The notes: a model not told the origin generated them from the sequence alone. A DNA stretch of 64,000 bases from Mytilus californianus (GCF_021869535.1 NW_026262668.1:27099732-27163731), one strand, 5' to 3'. Shown: positions 38,817 to 50,727, counted from the stretch's first letter. Numbers and translations are program-made.

Positions 38817-40690
38817 TATAAAAATGAAAGGATATGGTATGATTAACAATGAGACAACTCTCCACCAGAGACCATATGGCATAGAATTTAACAAATATAG
38901 GTCACTGTAAGGCCTTCAACAATGAGCAAACCCAAACTGCATAGTAAGAAGCTATGATTAAAGGCCCCGAACTGACACATGTATTTTAACAATTGAAACG
39001 AAAAAACTAACGGCCTAATCTATGTACAAAACAAATATAATATAGAACAACAAACGGACAACACTGAACTACAGGCTCCTGACTTGGGGTAGGAACATAC
39101 ATGGCGGTGTATAACATGCGAGCGATCCTCACCTAACCTAGGACAGTGCTGAAACTCACACCACAAGAACAAACTATGCAAAACAATAAACGAAAAACAA
39201 ATATGAGAAAACATAAAAAAACGACAACAACTTAATTACAAGCTTCTAACTTGGGACAAGCACAAGTAATGGAGAATGTGACAAGGTTAAACATGCTTGC
39301 TGGCGCCAAACACTTCCCTAACCTGGGAAAGTGATGAAACAGTACGACATAAGAACAAACTTTTAAAAATCAGTTGAAATGGGATCAGATCGTTACAAGA
39401 CAAATAAAACCTTTTCATAAACACAAAAGACACAAAGTACACATCCGAGAGTACTCGCAGTTAACTGAAAGCTAGTTCAAAGCCAATAACAACTAATAAA
39501 AATCATGTGTCTAAGACTGATATATCAATCAATACACATCCAACATTTTATGGATTTAGTTTAAAGACGTAATTAACAGTCAGAGAAATATATGACCTTG
39601 TGCAATGCCAAAATATAGGTATCGACAGATTGTAGAACCGTGATTGTACATGTGTATAACAATGGTATTTAGGTTGGTTTTAATCTACTGATAACAAAAT
39701 CAATATTCATACCGATAAAAACAATATTCAAAGATCTAATTACAGTGTTGAATTGGTAACCTTCTATACTTTATTTAAACGATAAGTTTACCCGGATCCT
39801 ATCTTAATTTACGGGCTCGGTAAACAACATTACCGTAAAAATTTGAATGTGCTATACGTACCGTTTCTAATAAGTCTTCTACAGGTAAAGCCAAAACTAG
39901 ATTACGTTCACTGAAATCAAAAACGTCACTACAGACACGGGCATAGCGAACGAGTCTAGTGATATTTAAACACCGTAGGATGGTGCAAAACGAACATCAC
40001 TGTCCAAAAAAGGAAAATTTACAATAGAAAACGAAAAATCGTTCATTTGTCGTAAATTTTTGTGTAGAGTTCGCGTGTAAAACTGAAATAATTAAATCTA
40101 GGAAAGGACAGTTATTGCTATTTATATTTGGTTTATCTAAAGTAAGTTCCTTTGGTTAAATTCCGGCAGTATATTTAGAAAATTCTTGCATGATTATTCA
40201 TAGGCGGATCCAGGGGGCTCTGGGGGGCCCGTCCCTCCCCCCTTTTGTGGGAAAAATTTGGTTGATTATATAGGGAATCACTGAAGCATGACTGGAGCGG
40301 GCCCCCCTTAGGTCAGTCGGTGCCACCCACCCCCACCCCCCACACCTTACAAAAAGTTCTGGATCCGCCACTGTTATTTAACGACAAAATATCATCAATA
40401 TAACGGTAAGTGTTTTTGAATTTATTTATTAAATGCAATTAAGATAGGTCTTTACTGAGTTTGGCCATAAACTGTGATGCATTAAAGTACAAGAACGAGT
40501 CTGATATTAAAGGGCCGCAATTAATACCCGTTAATATTAATAATTGTCATAATTTCGTAAAATCAAACTGGAGATCACGGTTTGTTTTTAAAGTGTAACG
40601 AGTACTGTATAGTAAAGGGTATTGCATTTTTCTTGCCTAAACGTTTTACACAACATCAATTTTCAAATTTGTTAGATACAATATGTCTCT
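38817..40690 (-). mobile_element. Second reverse-transcriptase element, - strand, with nested MITE
   Basis: 38817-39620 is the 3' region (GGATATGGTATGATTAAC ... GAGAGTACTCGCAGTTAACTG). 39780-40690 is a decayed reverse transcriptase on the - strand, in which TYRYIDDIL and KLSKD can be read with stops and frameshifts. A 175-bp MITE interrupts it right after the YIDD motif. No second inverted arm is seen. Confidence 0.75.
40199..40373. mobile_element. GGCGGATCCAG-family MITE inserted in a reverse transcriptase
   Basis: Ends AGGCGGATCCAG and CTGGATCCGCCACTG, flanked by TTATT (40194-40198, 40374-40378). The flanks join into the reverse transcriptase reading just after the YIDD motif, so it is younger than that element. 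Confidence 0.8.
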
Positions 40691-41528
40691 GATACAAGTA
40701 ACGAAATTATACACGCATGATTTATTTTTTCAAAATATTTCGGCAGTTTCCTTATTGTTTTTAAATAGAATATAAAAGATATTTCGACTTTTTTGGGATG
40801 GCCTATTTTAAAATATTATTTGAACTCAAACATACATATAGAATAGGGTGTTGATTTTTCCATTATCAAATATTGATACCAATTAAGGATTAAATTTGTA
40901 GAAAAGAGTGGCGAGTAGGCAGTAGGACGTGTTTGTCTTTTCCTTCATTAGTCACACATTGAATCGTTCCTATCCCCGTACTTTAATATCCCCTTTGACG
41001 AAGATCGAAAAAAGAAAACATTATACATTGTAGGTATTTTATTGAACAAAGTGTATGCACAATTAATATTTGATAGACTTACTTAAGCAGTTACATTATT
41101 ATTGATTAGGGTTTAGTTTTGAGAGCGATTTGAATTAGCGATATATAATGTTCAGTAAGTTTTATGGCAAAATCCTATCACCTTTCGCTTTTGCGGTTTG
41201 AAGATCATACATGTACCTCTCTCCACAAAAAACACTCATCAGATGGCGGCATTACATTTAGAATACCATAGTACATTGGACTTCATATGGTGTTAAGGGG
41301 ACAACCTTTTTATGGGGTGGGGAGAAATCCATGACAGTCCGTTTGCCACGACTTACGTTCACCACGGTCTACGTTCACCCTGTGCCTGTTTGCCCTAAAA
41401 CACCTTCGCTAAGGTTCTTAGTTTATTCACTGTCTTGTAGTATAATGGTATGATATATCATTTGAATAAAGGAATATAAGATAGTACTTAAGATGGATCC
41501 TGTAATTTGATCTCAACAAGATATATGG
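40691..41528. other. Intergenic, possibly the decayed 5' part of the retroelement
   Basis: AT-rich. I see no gene and cannot extend the reverse transcriptase reading convincingly into it. Confidence 0.4.
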
Positions 41529-41536
41529 TCATAAAT

Positions 41537-41839
41537 CACAGGCACTTGTCTCTGAAAAAAAATTTCACAAGGTACTAACTCGCATTTTTGAAAAATGACA
41601 ATTGGTCGTGAACTTTTGTTATATTTCGATTCCTCGGTTGTCTACCCCACTAAAACTTATTATGCCATAATTAGGCATTAATGTACATTGATTTATCTAC
41701 ACAATGGTATATGACACGCCTGCCTTTGTTGTTTGAATCATTCGTAGCAGGCCTCACAAGTATGTCAACTGTAATTATTTTGTCTTCTCACAGCCCTTTG
41801 GAAATATAAAGAAAAAATTTTCAGAGACAAGTGCCTGTG
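41537..41839. mobile_element. hAT-like MITE with perfect 8-bp target duplication
   Basis: Ends CACAGGCACTTGTCTCTGAA and TTCAGAGACAAGTGCCTGTG are exact inverse copies over about 22 bp. TCATAAAT lies on both sides (41529-41536, 41840-41847). An 8-bp duplication is typical of hAT transposons. 303 bp, no coding capacity. Confidence 0.92.
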
Positions 41840-42005
41840 TCATAAATGCATTATCAAAATTTCAGAAGATTGTAAATTTTATGCATAAACAGTCGCCAAT
41901 TTATAATGGACCCTGTATATTTGCATTTACAGTAACCTGTAAATGCATTTAAGTCAGATTTTTATTAGCAATTCTCATGTACCCAATGAAAATGCATTAT
42001 CATTG

Positions 42006-42332
42006 CAGGGTTCTCACTAAGGATTTTTAAAGTTGAGTCCAGGGACATTGTCTTTTTGGCCATGGCGAGTCCAGCAGTGAGAAGATAAAATTTAATTGGT
42101 ATAAAATTTATTATTCCAGTCTTCATGACAAAAAAGAGCAAGAAAATGCTGTCAAATTTAGATTATTTTTAAACTTTTGTTATAAAATGATGATTTAAGT
42201 GTTCAATTGATACAACATGTACAACAATTTACAATTTTGGTGCCTCTTTGGACTCACCAGTTTTGAAAATGATGAGTCCTAACAGATTTTCGTGAGTCCA
42301 GGACTCATGGACTCGCCTTAGTGAGAACCCTG
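42006..42332. mobile_element. hAT-like MITE, CAGGGTTCTCACTAAGG ends
   Basis: Ends CAGGGTTCTCACTAAGG and CCTTAGTGAGAACCCTG, with ATCATTG on both sides (41999-42005, 42333-42339). CAGGG tips are typical of hAT. An internal GAGTCCAGGACTCATGGACTC block makes secondary inverted matches with the left part. 327 bp. Confidence 0.9.
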
Positions 42333-42339
42333 ATCATTG

Positions 42340-44682
42340 AAATGACTATTATATTGTCCAATTAGATCCATTGGAACAAACAAAAATAAACTTTAACCCG
42401 CAATTTTAAAAATAAAAAGATTCAGTTTATTTATTTGATGCCGATTATGAATAAAATTAAAAACTTGTAATGGCTGTTTCGGTTGTTACATGTATAAACA
42501 ATCATCAATGAGACACACACACCAAAAAAACTACAAAGACATATATAGACTTATGACCCACAATGGAATGTCAAAACTGCATGAGACTACTATATAGAAG
42601 TCTTAGGTTAGAAGTAGTTCAGAAGAAATATTACAGCATTCAACAATGAACAAAATCCATATAGCATCTCTACCATACAAATCATGCAAATGTACATGTA
42701 GTTATAGTGTGTTGAAAATTTTGAAAAAGGGGATGCTGAAATATGTTATTATATGTTTGGCACACTGATTTTTGTCAAAAATGTCAAAAATGTTATAAAT
42801 ATGTTCATGATGTTGTCTGGCTCCTACCAGTTTATTAGTTTCGTATGATTTGTACTGAAGTATTCAGGAATACAAATTTAAAGTATGTAACCCTTACCGT
42901 GTGGGGGCCGTAATATTACAGCCTCCACCCAAAATACCGTTTTTTTTGCTCCAATAGCTCTCCATACTTTTAGAGGTCAATCATATGGTATTTATTTAAA
43001 AATTGATGCATGTTCCCTCAACCTTAAGATATTTATTGTCATGTTTCTCAGGTTTAAGGTGCAGTTTGAGTCCACTGTTTATTTCTGGAGGGATGGGCTT
43101 CTACGGTGTCTGGGACACACAGTACAGAGGCATGAAACTTCGGAAAATAGTTTCAACCCGCTGGCATATAACTACTGTTTGTGTTTATTATTAAAATATG
43201 CTTATAGAATGACTACTTGCGGTAGCAGGTTCAGGAAAATCAGGAAAATTGTCAAATTCCGGAATTTTGGTGGAAATGCCCAAGGGCATATAACCACTGT
43301 TCCAGTTTATTATTGAAATATATATGCTTATAGAATGACTCTCTGGTTGGAAAAATTGTCAAATTTTGGATTTTTGGTGGAAATGACCTTTTTAAGACTA
43401 CCATACTTACAAATGTAGATCAGGTTCACTCCGAACTCAGCACTTTTGGGGTCAATGTGTCCACTGGGGTCCACTCTACATGCAGACTTCAGTGAGACAC
43501 ATCTATCAGCATTCCTTCTGTCTTCCAGGTCAAGAAATAGGATGAAAAATCGTCAAAATTGATGCTTTTTGCACCTAATGAGCTACTTTGGGCAATGACC
43601 ATGATGACTGAAGACCTATTTGTACATACATTGTTTTTTCTCATTCAAGCTGACTTGTCTACTTTAAAAAATCTTTTTTTGTCATTATTAAACCACCAAA
43701 AATGAAAACATAATAAATACAACAATTAGTGCATCAAAGATATCGTAATTATACATGTATACCTAATCAGCATTCTAAATTATAATAAACACTAAAACAG
43801 AAACAAATGTAACAGTGAGTCCAATTTTTGCTTGAAAACAATAATTTTTAATATATTTCCATGTTTTTTCTCGAATTTGAGATATATGTTTAATTTTGAG
43901 AGTAAAATATCATAACACCTAAATCAAAAAAATAGGATGAACAGACCCAATACCTGGGGGGGTGGGGGATTTTGAAAATTAATATATTCTAGCCTGGTAG
44001 GAGCTGAAAATTAATAATTTAGTCCAAGACAGGATGAAAACGCTTATTCTGCAACACAAAATGCAGGATATAAACATGATAAACATGATAAATGTATACA
44101 AAAGTGAAAAATAAATATGAGTAGCAACAGATGAAAATGATTTAAATCTGCACAAAAAATCCACCTTCCAAAAACAGCTTTAGAATTTTGAAGAAATGAG
44201 AATATGATTGGATCATTTGACAAACATGTATATACCATGTAATGTAACGGTCCCCTTCTCCATTCTCTGCTTGCCACAAAATAGCAAAATAAGATTTTAA
44301 TTTTTCAAGGATGAGGGATTGACTGAAAGGATGGTGGTCCCGAAGGAGCTTTTATGGAGTAATAGGGAATCTCAAATTATATAGGACAGGGCAAAACATG
44401 TAGGGTTTTTTAAATATCTTCGCAAATAGATTATGAAATCTCCAAATTTCTTATCTGGTACATGTAGCTTAATTTACAAATAGCTAGGTTACTGACAGAT
44501 TAATCAACCCTGGAGCTTAGCTGTAAATTAATATACCAACCATACAGTTTGTACCTGTCGAGATTAGATATACATGTACCATGTGTACCGGGGTATATCA
44601 CTCATTGGAAAATGCTAGGAAATTGTTGATTTGTACTTTTGTGACTTTTACTTACATATTAGTCCAGAGTTTCAGAATATCA
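42340..44682. other. Upstream of the SOCS-box gene; one small tandem duplication
   Basis: AT-rich. 43160-43215 and 43282-43345 are near-duplicates about 122 bp apart (GGCATATAACTACTGTTTGT / GGCATATAACCACTGTTCCA, then TGCTTATAGAATGACT). Promoter elements cannot be called with confidence. Confidence 0.45.
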
Positions 44683-44766
44683 TTTGAAAGACCTTTAGAG
44701 AGAATTGTTTTTTGTTTCAGATGAAGACTCTCAAGGTATCAGAAGAAATGGGGTAGTGGAATGGTT
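44683..44766 (+). pseudogene. Truncated duplicate of an MCM6 intron-exon junction
   Basis: Matches 15873-15972: the end of the MCM6 intron (GAGAGAATT, then a T-rich tract and GTTTCAG) and the first ~46 bases of the exon (ATGAAGACTCTCAAGGTATC, AGAAGAAATGGGGTAGT), with a few differences. Similarity stops at GAATGGT; the remainder of the exon is absent. It lies 90 bp upstream of the SOCS-box start codon in the same orientation. Confidence 0.9.
44721..44756 (+). other. Upstream ORF in the presumed leader of the SOCS-box gene
   Basis: ATG followed by ten sense codons and TAG, created by the duplicated MCM6 exon read out of its original frame. If the mRNA includes it, it would precede the main start by about 100 nt. 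Confidence 0.4.
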
Positions 44767-44855
44767 TTATAAATGTGCAAAGAGTGACCAGAATGAACAT
44801 TGTTATTGTGAATAGGAAATGAAAGCAGTAAACAGAAGCCAGTTTTATACTGATA

Positions 44856-46094
44856 ATGGGGAATGCTAGCAGTAACCAGAAAGAAGATCTCTGTGCAAAT
44901 CGACACAGTTATTATACTAAGTTATTATCTGCACCACCATTATGGTCAACTCAAACATCATACAGTAAATGGGCTAAGCAGTACAAAAATGTGGAAGGGT
45001 TTACTGATTTTGCTGATTTTACAACATGTCGTGAAGCAAGAAAACGTCATGGCATATTAGTCAAACCAGACACATACGATGGGAGGCAGCTCGTATCCCA
45101 GTTGAAATCAAAATCAGAATTAACTTTGATTGAAAAACAAAAATGGAAGCTTTCTTCATTTAAACTTCCCAGAATTCCCTTGACTGGATTAGAAGATCCT
45201 TACTGGCTTCATAGCCGACACAACAGGAACAGACGCGAATGCAGTGTTATTGGTTACCATGACACCATGGCAGTTCTTCAAATTAACACAAATAGATATC
45301 ACTTGTCACCAAGGTTTTACATTTTAGACTTGGAATGTAAACAAGTTTTAGGACATTTTGTTGTGTTTTACCATTGTAAGAGATGGTACGAGTGCTATAT
45401 CTCTCCTAATAAACAACAGTTGTTGATACGCCCTGATAACTTAACTAGAATTGTTTCGCTGCCAGATAATTACATGATAGAGAATATATCATTGATGCAG
45501 CATGCATCAAAACTCAGGATTAATGCGGTACCTCCAACACTCAGAGCCCATGTGCTAGCATTCAACTCTCAAGCAGGGGACAATTTTGTTTTGACTGCTT
45601 TTTACAAGGAAATAGAACTGAGATCTATTGGTGACTGGAATGTTGTCAGGAAGAGTGGTACCTTTCGTCTCCCAGCATCAATTCAGCAGATAAAATCAAG
45701 TCCCTTAGGTGACTATATAGTTGTTAGATGTGTTCATCCTCTTTATAATAAAGAGTATCGGACAAATATTGTTGCAGTTATAAGTTATGTCAACTTTGAA
45801 CTGTTGCTCCGAATTGATGTCCGAGGGTGCTACTGGCCTGCAAGTGAGGTCATCAATTTACAAGTCTTCCCATACTTTTCACCAAGTGAAGCTACGATAG
45901 CTGTAATGAAAAACCATGCGTACAATCGTAAAGTGATAACACAGAAACTGCCCATTGTAAGACTAAACCTGCAATATTTGTGCCGTAGAGCTATTCTTCA
46001 TCTAGTGAGTTACCGTGATGTGGGTAAATTGCCACTTCCTGCACAGTTAGTTGATTACATTCAAGGCAAGCCACACAAAATCTGCAATGTGTAA
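44856..46094 (+). CDS. Intronless SOCS-box protein with N-myristoylation motif
   Basis: 412 aa from a start with strong context (A at -3, G at +4). The C-terminus has a SOCS box: an Elongin-C-binding BC box with L372, C376 and I380 (LQYLCRRAIL) and a Cullin-5 box LPLPAQLVDYI (392-402). SOCS-box proteins are substrate receptors of Elongin B/C-Cul5 ubiquitin ligases. The N-terminus MGNASS fits the myristoylation rule (Gly2, Ser6), which would place it at membranes. The body (about 110-365) has alternating hydrophobic segments such as HVLAFNSQAGDNFVLTAFY and IQQIKSSPLGDYIVVRC, suggestive of a beta-propeller, but no SH2, ankyrin or SPRY signature. Substrate unknown. No vertebrate one-to-one name can be given. 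Confidence 0.88.
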   Translation: MGNASSNQKEDLCANRHSYYTKLLSAPPLWSTQTSYSKWAKQYKNVEGFTDFADFTTCREARKRHGILVKPDTYDGRQLVSQLKSKSELTLIEKQKWKLSSFKLPRIPLTGLEDPYWLHSRHNRNRRECSVIGYHDTMAVLQINTNRYHLSPRFYILDLECKQVLGHFVVFYHCKRWYECYISPNKQQLLIRPDNLTRIVSLPDNYMIENISLMQHASKLRINAVPPTLRAHVLAFNSQAGDNFVLTAFYKEIELRSIGDWNVVRKSGTFRLPASIQQIKSSPLGDYIVVRCVHPLYNKEYRTNIVAVISYVNFELLLRIDVRGCYWPASEVINLQVFPYFSPSEATIAVMKNHAYNRKVITQKLPIVRLNLQYLCRRAILHLVSYRDVGKLPLPAQLVDYIQGKPHKICNV

Positions 46095-47878
46095 ACCAAA
46101 TGAAGTAGAACATTTATGCAATGATTGGCAGGTCCAAGCCAATAAGAATTTGTTAAGGCCAGTTACTTATTCAATATTTTTCACTTGAAATTTAAGAGAA
46201 ATTATGTACCAGAGACATATGCCATGTATGCTGTAAAGCAACTCATTTTTGTGCATACTCTATTTCGCATCAAGTTCTTTTTAGAGTACTTTGCAGCTTT
46301 TTGTTTTTGGCGATCTTCTCATTTCGTGATATATTTATATATAAGGGAAGATCCAAGTTACACATATTTGCGGCAATATAAAATTTAATTTGCGTACTTT
46401 TCTACTCGAGAAACAAAAATCGCACATGTTTACAGTAATACGTTAATATGCATTATATGTCTCTGTATGTACAAATGAACATGTTTTTTTAAAGTGTTAT
46501 TACTGTTAATATCAAATCTTTCAATATTGTAATATTGACAAGTGTTAGAAGACTGTATTTTTCTTGATATTCAAAATGTGATGTTAAATGTTAAACTGCT
46601 AAAATGGCTTGAATTCAAATATTCTCACTTTGCATCCAAATGTCCCTAGAATGCACAATTTTCCATCCTTGCTTAAGATGTGGAGGGCAACTTTGCAGAG
46701 TCCAGACAGGGCCAGACCCCTTCTGCCACTTTGAATTGAAAATCAGAAAAGGGTTGGAGTGTAAGTTGTAAGAGAAAATCAGTTGGAATAATAAAAAGAA
46801 AACTCACATTTTATAAAAAAAAAAAAAAATATATAAAATAAGGGTGCTGTATTCACATGATTCAGGAACTTTGAGAGTAAAATGATATTAAATTTTTTAC
46901 AGTCATGACAGTTTTTATAATTTTTTTGCTCAACAAGGGATTTATAAACATAACTACAACAAAACTCACTTGTACAATGTTGTATTATTATTATATTTTT
47001 TTATTTAAGTAGACCATGTAATCCACTTCATAATTGAATAAAAACATTCTAAAAAAAGAAATGCAATTGTAGTGAGTCATGACAGCAATTTAAAGATGAA
47101 AATTTTCACTAAATTATAAGTCAAACAGGTACATGTAAAATGCTTATTTATTCCTAGTCAATATTCTTGCTTTTTTATATACACAAGATATACATGTATG
47201 TATTTGCACTTTTTATAGATTATAACTCAGCCAATATATACATGATATATATATATATACACACACCATTTGTACATATATGTACTTTTGTTAATTTGTT
47301 TATTGTTCAAAGAAAATGTTAATTGTTTTCTAATTGAATGATTTCCAGTACATGTAAATATTTCATTGGTGTATTTTTAGCACAAATATCGTCATTAGAC
47401 GGGACTTAAGCAGTTTTGGATTGCATGTACAAAGTATTTTTAGTTAATCAACCCTGGCTTTCAACTGATGAATTTTACATGAATTTGTCCTCATGGTTTT
47501 AGAAACAAGAGATTTGGGAGAAAAGGAAATACAGATAGATTAATACGCACAAGATTATTTGAATATTTTTGTTAAAAAAAAAACAACATACCAGACCTTA
47601 TCCATTGTTATCCGGCTCATGCTAAATTTAGTAAATCAATATACAGTACACTATATATATATATATCAATAATTCGTATTTATATGCTGATATTTAAGCT
47701 TTATTGATGACACTTGAACTAAATTGAAAAAAACGGAAAGGGTACTTTTTGAAAATGCAAAAGGCCACTAGATCATTTTATTGATATCATAGATTGCACT
47801 TTCATCATAAAAAAACAATTATAAATGGTGTTTTTCTTTTACCAAAAAATGATTTATAGGCCTAATCTTTAGGCCTCT
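46095..47878. other. 3' UTR and downstream region of the SOCS-box gene
   Basis: AT-rich with (TA)n near 47245-47260 and 47650-47665. No second gene recognised; open frames are short and AT-driven. Confidence 0.45.
46790..46795 (+). promoter_or_regulatory. Candidate poly(A) signal of the SOCS-box gene
   Basis: AATAAA about 0.7 kb past the stop codon. Another lies at 47037-47042. Which is used cannot be told from sequence alone. Confidence 0.35.
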
Positions 47879-48002
47879 TCTAGTCCAGGACTGCTCTGGC
47901 ATCTGAAAGCCTTTTATGGACTTCAGGATTTGGGATGTGGGACTTGATCAAGACCCCAACAAGTCTTAAAAAGGCTGTCAGATGTCAGAGCAATCTAGTC
48001 CT
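47879..48002. repeat. Palindromic MITE-like repeat
   Basis: Left CTAGTCCAGGACTGCTCTGG then CATCTGAAAGCC; right GGCTGTCAGATGTCAGAGCA then ATCTAGTCC. Inverted arms of about 30 bp with a few mismatches. Confidence 0.7.
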
Positions 48003-48230
48003 CTTCATCTTCTTGAACATAGACCTGATATTAGTCATCGGTAAACTTTTAAAGTGCATTTATTATATGCTGTTTTTTCATTTCTTGTACATGTTGTAAA
48101 CTCCTGTGTTTGTAAATTTAAACTGCAATAGGTTGATTATTCCTGTAAGTGTGTCATGTGTATGTATATTACACACTGTTATGGTGGCGATCTTTCTGTA
48201 TCTTACTCAGGTTATATTGACAGCGTCATG

Positions 48231-48393
48231 CAGGGGCGGATCCAGGAGTTTTGAAAGGGGGCGTAATTCCATATAAGGAATAACCTTTTTTTGGATGACT
48301 TATTCTAAAATATCATATAAATCGTGAAAAAACATGACATAATTATTTTGGGGGTCTATCAAAGGGGGGTGTGCACCCTCTATTCACCCTGGA
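48231..48393. mobile_element. GGCGGATCCAG-family MITE
   Basis: Ends CAGGGGCGGATCCAGG and CCTGGATTTGCCACTC. The inside has G-runs (AAGGGGGCG, AAAGGGGGGTGTGCACCC). No clear target duplication. Confidence 0.75.
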
Positions 48394-50220
48394 TTTGCCA
48401 CTCACATGAATAAGTGTTATAACCTCTGATCAACAGCAATTACTGATTCACCTTATGTACCAGAATATGAACATGATTAAGTGAGCTCATTGGCATTTTG
48501 TTTAAATTAAAATTTTAAATCTAATTGCATGTGTTCCAAGACATTAAGCTACTTGACATTTTTTTTTAATTCAAAATTATTTTTTTATGTAACTTCACAG
48601 GCAAATTTTATTCTCTTGATATAAAGGTGAATTTCACATGAAAAAAATAACATGGAAAAGGAGTAAGTTTGGTAAGGGTCTTATATGGCCCCTGAATAGA
48701 CATGTAAGAAAGTAAGATAGTTTTATTTTGAAGCATTGATTTTTACATCCCATATAGGCCAACAATAGAGATTTTTTGTAAATTTGACAAAATAATCCTG
48801 ATCTCAACCAAATTTAGGCCTAGGAAATGTAGAGTGTGGGCTTTGAGAAACTAAATATTCAAGTCAGATATATGTAAAATGTTATAACAAAAATTATGTT
48901 AAAATATTTTTTGTAGATGCATGTGCTCTATATTTCCTATCCAAGAAATTAATGTAAATTTACCCGTTTTTATTGAATATTGGTGGAACATCAAAAAGAG
49001 TGCTATTTGTGATACCATGAAAAGAATGCCAGGATTTGAAAAAGGCGGGGGCCTCCCAGGAAGCCAACATTTGGAGTGATACTTGTGGTATATATCATAT
49101 ATGAAGCTCCATAAGGAAGAGCTGGGCCCTTTAAACTTTAAATTTGTTCTATATTAGCATAAAAATGGTCACCCTTAGCTAACATATGTATTTCGAAATA
49201 TATATGAAGCATAGATATATACTTTAAATGTGTGTAATCAATCATTTAGAAAGATGATGTGGTGCATCCTTTTTGGCCTAAACAATGAAGTATTACAAAA
49301 TCAGATTATTTTATCTGTTAAAAGAGAATTGTAAAATATGTGCAAAGTTTTAGTACTAAAATCTTAGAAATATCATGAATATTTACAGAGATTTTATGGT
49401 CGAAATTTTTCTACCAAAAAATGGTCAAATTGACATTTTTTCACACAGATTTGTGATTGGGAAATAACGAGTGCATGCAAGTATATGTACATGTACCACA
49501 AACATTGTAACATGAAATGTGCTGTTCATAGAGACAAACACAGTGGTAAATTATTTTGTTTGTACTTGCATGTACTCAATATTTGCAGGTCCAAAAACTA
49601 TCTGACAAATGACCAAAAGTTATGTAATTTTCACGAAAAAGCATGGAAAGGCCTTTTTATTGCCGTCTCAAGGGCATATATTGTGAAGTCATGGATTACA
49701 AACTAATTACTTTTAATTATGCATTACTACAACTTTAAAACGGACATCTTAAATTAAAGATTTAAAATTATGAAGTAAAAAAAAATATGCCAAAAAAGCT
49801 CTTATAATACTCTGTCCTTTATCTTATAATGTTTATAAAAATTTGAGGCATACAATTTGAAATATATCCAGTCATGTTTTAGTTGACTCTTGGACAAGTT
49901 ACGGTGCTATCTTATAGAAGGCGGTAATGGAATGTGCATTGAAGAACATTAATATTTTATGTATGCTTTATGGAGTACATGTAGTACTTTAATATTTTGC
50001 CACCAAATGTTTATGCTTTAACTATTGTACTTTAGATTATGGGCACTTTTATTTAAGAATAAAATTTGTTAATATTTTTTGATGGATTGTGTTGAAAGTG
50101 AGACATAGGTAATGTCTTTAAAAAAGTGACAACTAACAAATTAAGAAGTTTTCCAAAGTTTTTTTTTATAACAGAATGTATAATTTTTATTTCCAGTAGA
50201 CATCTAATGCTTTTAGGTTT
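48394..50220. other. Intergenic, no recognised gene
   Basis: AT-rich, not visibly repetitive within this window. The 73-codon frame at 49485-49706 has no recognisable family. Confidence 0.5.
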
Positions 50221-50228
50221 CTGACTGG

Positions 50229-50622
50229 CAGTGGCAGATTTAATGTGGACAGTATATCCCCCCTTTATTGAGCTGCATATATGGTTAATATAAAAAAGAA
50301 GATGTGGTATGATTGCCAATGAGACAACTCTCCACAAGAGACCAAATGACACAGAAATTAACAACTATAGGTCACCGTACGGCCTTCAACAATGAGCAAA
50401 GCCCATACCGCACAGACAGCTATAAAAGGCCCCTAAATGACAATGTAAAACTCCAGGCTTCATTGTTTTGAAGTGCTAGTATCAACATATTCGGCTTCCT
50501 TCAGTTTATAAGGAAAGGCAAAAGAAGTAAAATTAATGCATAGATTTTGACATGTCCCATTCAAAACGTTGCCAGTTTTGGAGCCCCAGGCTCCCCTTTT
50601 TCAAAATCCTGGATCCGCATCT
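50229..50622. mobile_element. GGCGGATCCAG-family MITE with nested retroelement end
   Basis: Ends CAGTGGCAGATTTAATG and TTTTCAAAATCCTGGATCCG, with near-duplicate flanks TGACTGGC/TGACTTGC. 50293-50452 inside it is a retroelement 3' end (AAGAAGATGTGGTATGATTG, sense -). Confidence 0.7.
50293..50452 (-). mobile_element. Retroelement 3'-terminal fragment
   Basis: About 160 bp colinear with 22674-22830 and the ends of the reverse-transcriptase elements. Ends near TAAAAGGCCCCTAAATGAC. Confidence 0.8.
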
Positions 50623-50727
50623 GACTTGCATATACACAAAAACTCTTTAAAATAATCTGAAGCTTTCAACCGTTCATGACTGTCTTCTTCTGCTGTCCTT
50701 ATTTGTTGGTACAGTAACAACTTTTAT

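Noticed and set aside
50053..50364. 103-codon - strand frame
   Set aside because: Half of it is the retroelement end and MITE at 50229-50622; no protein family seen.
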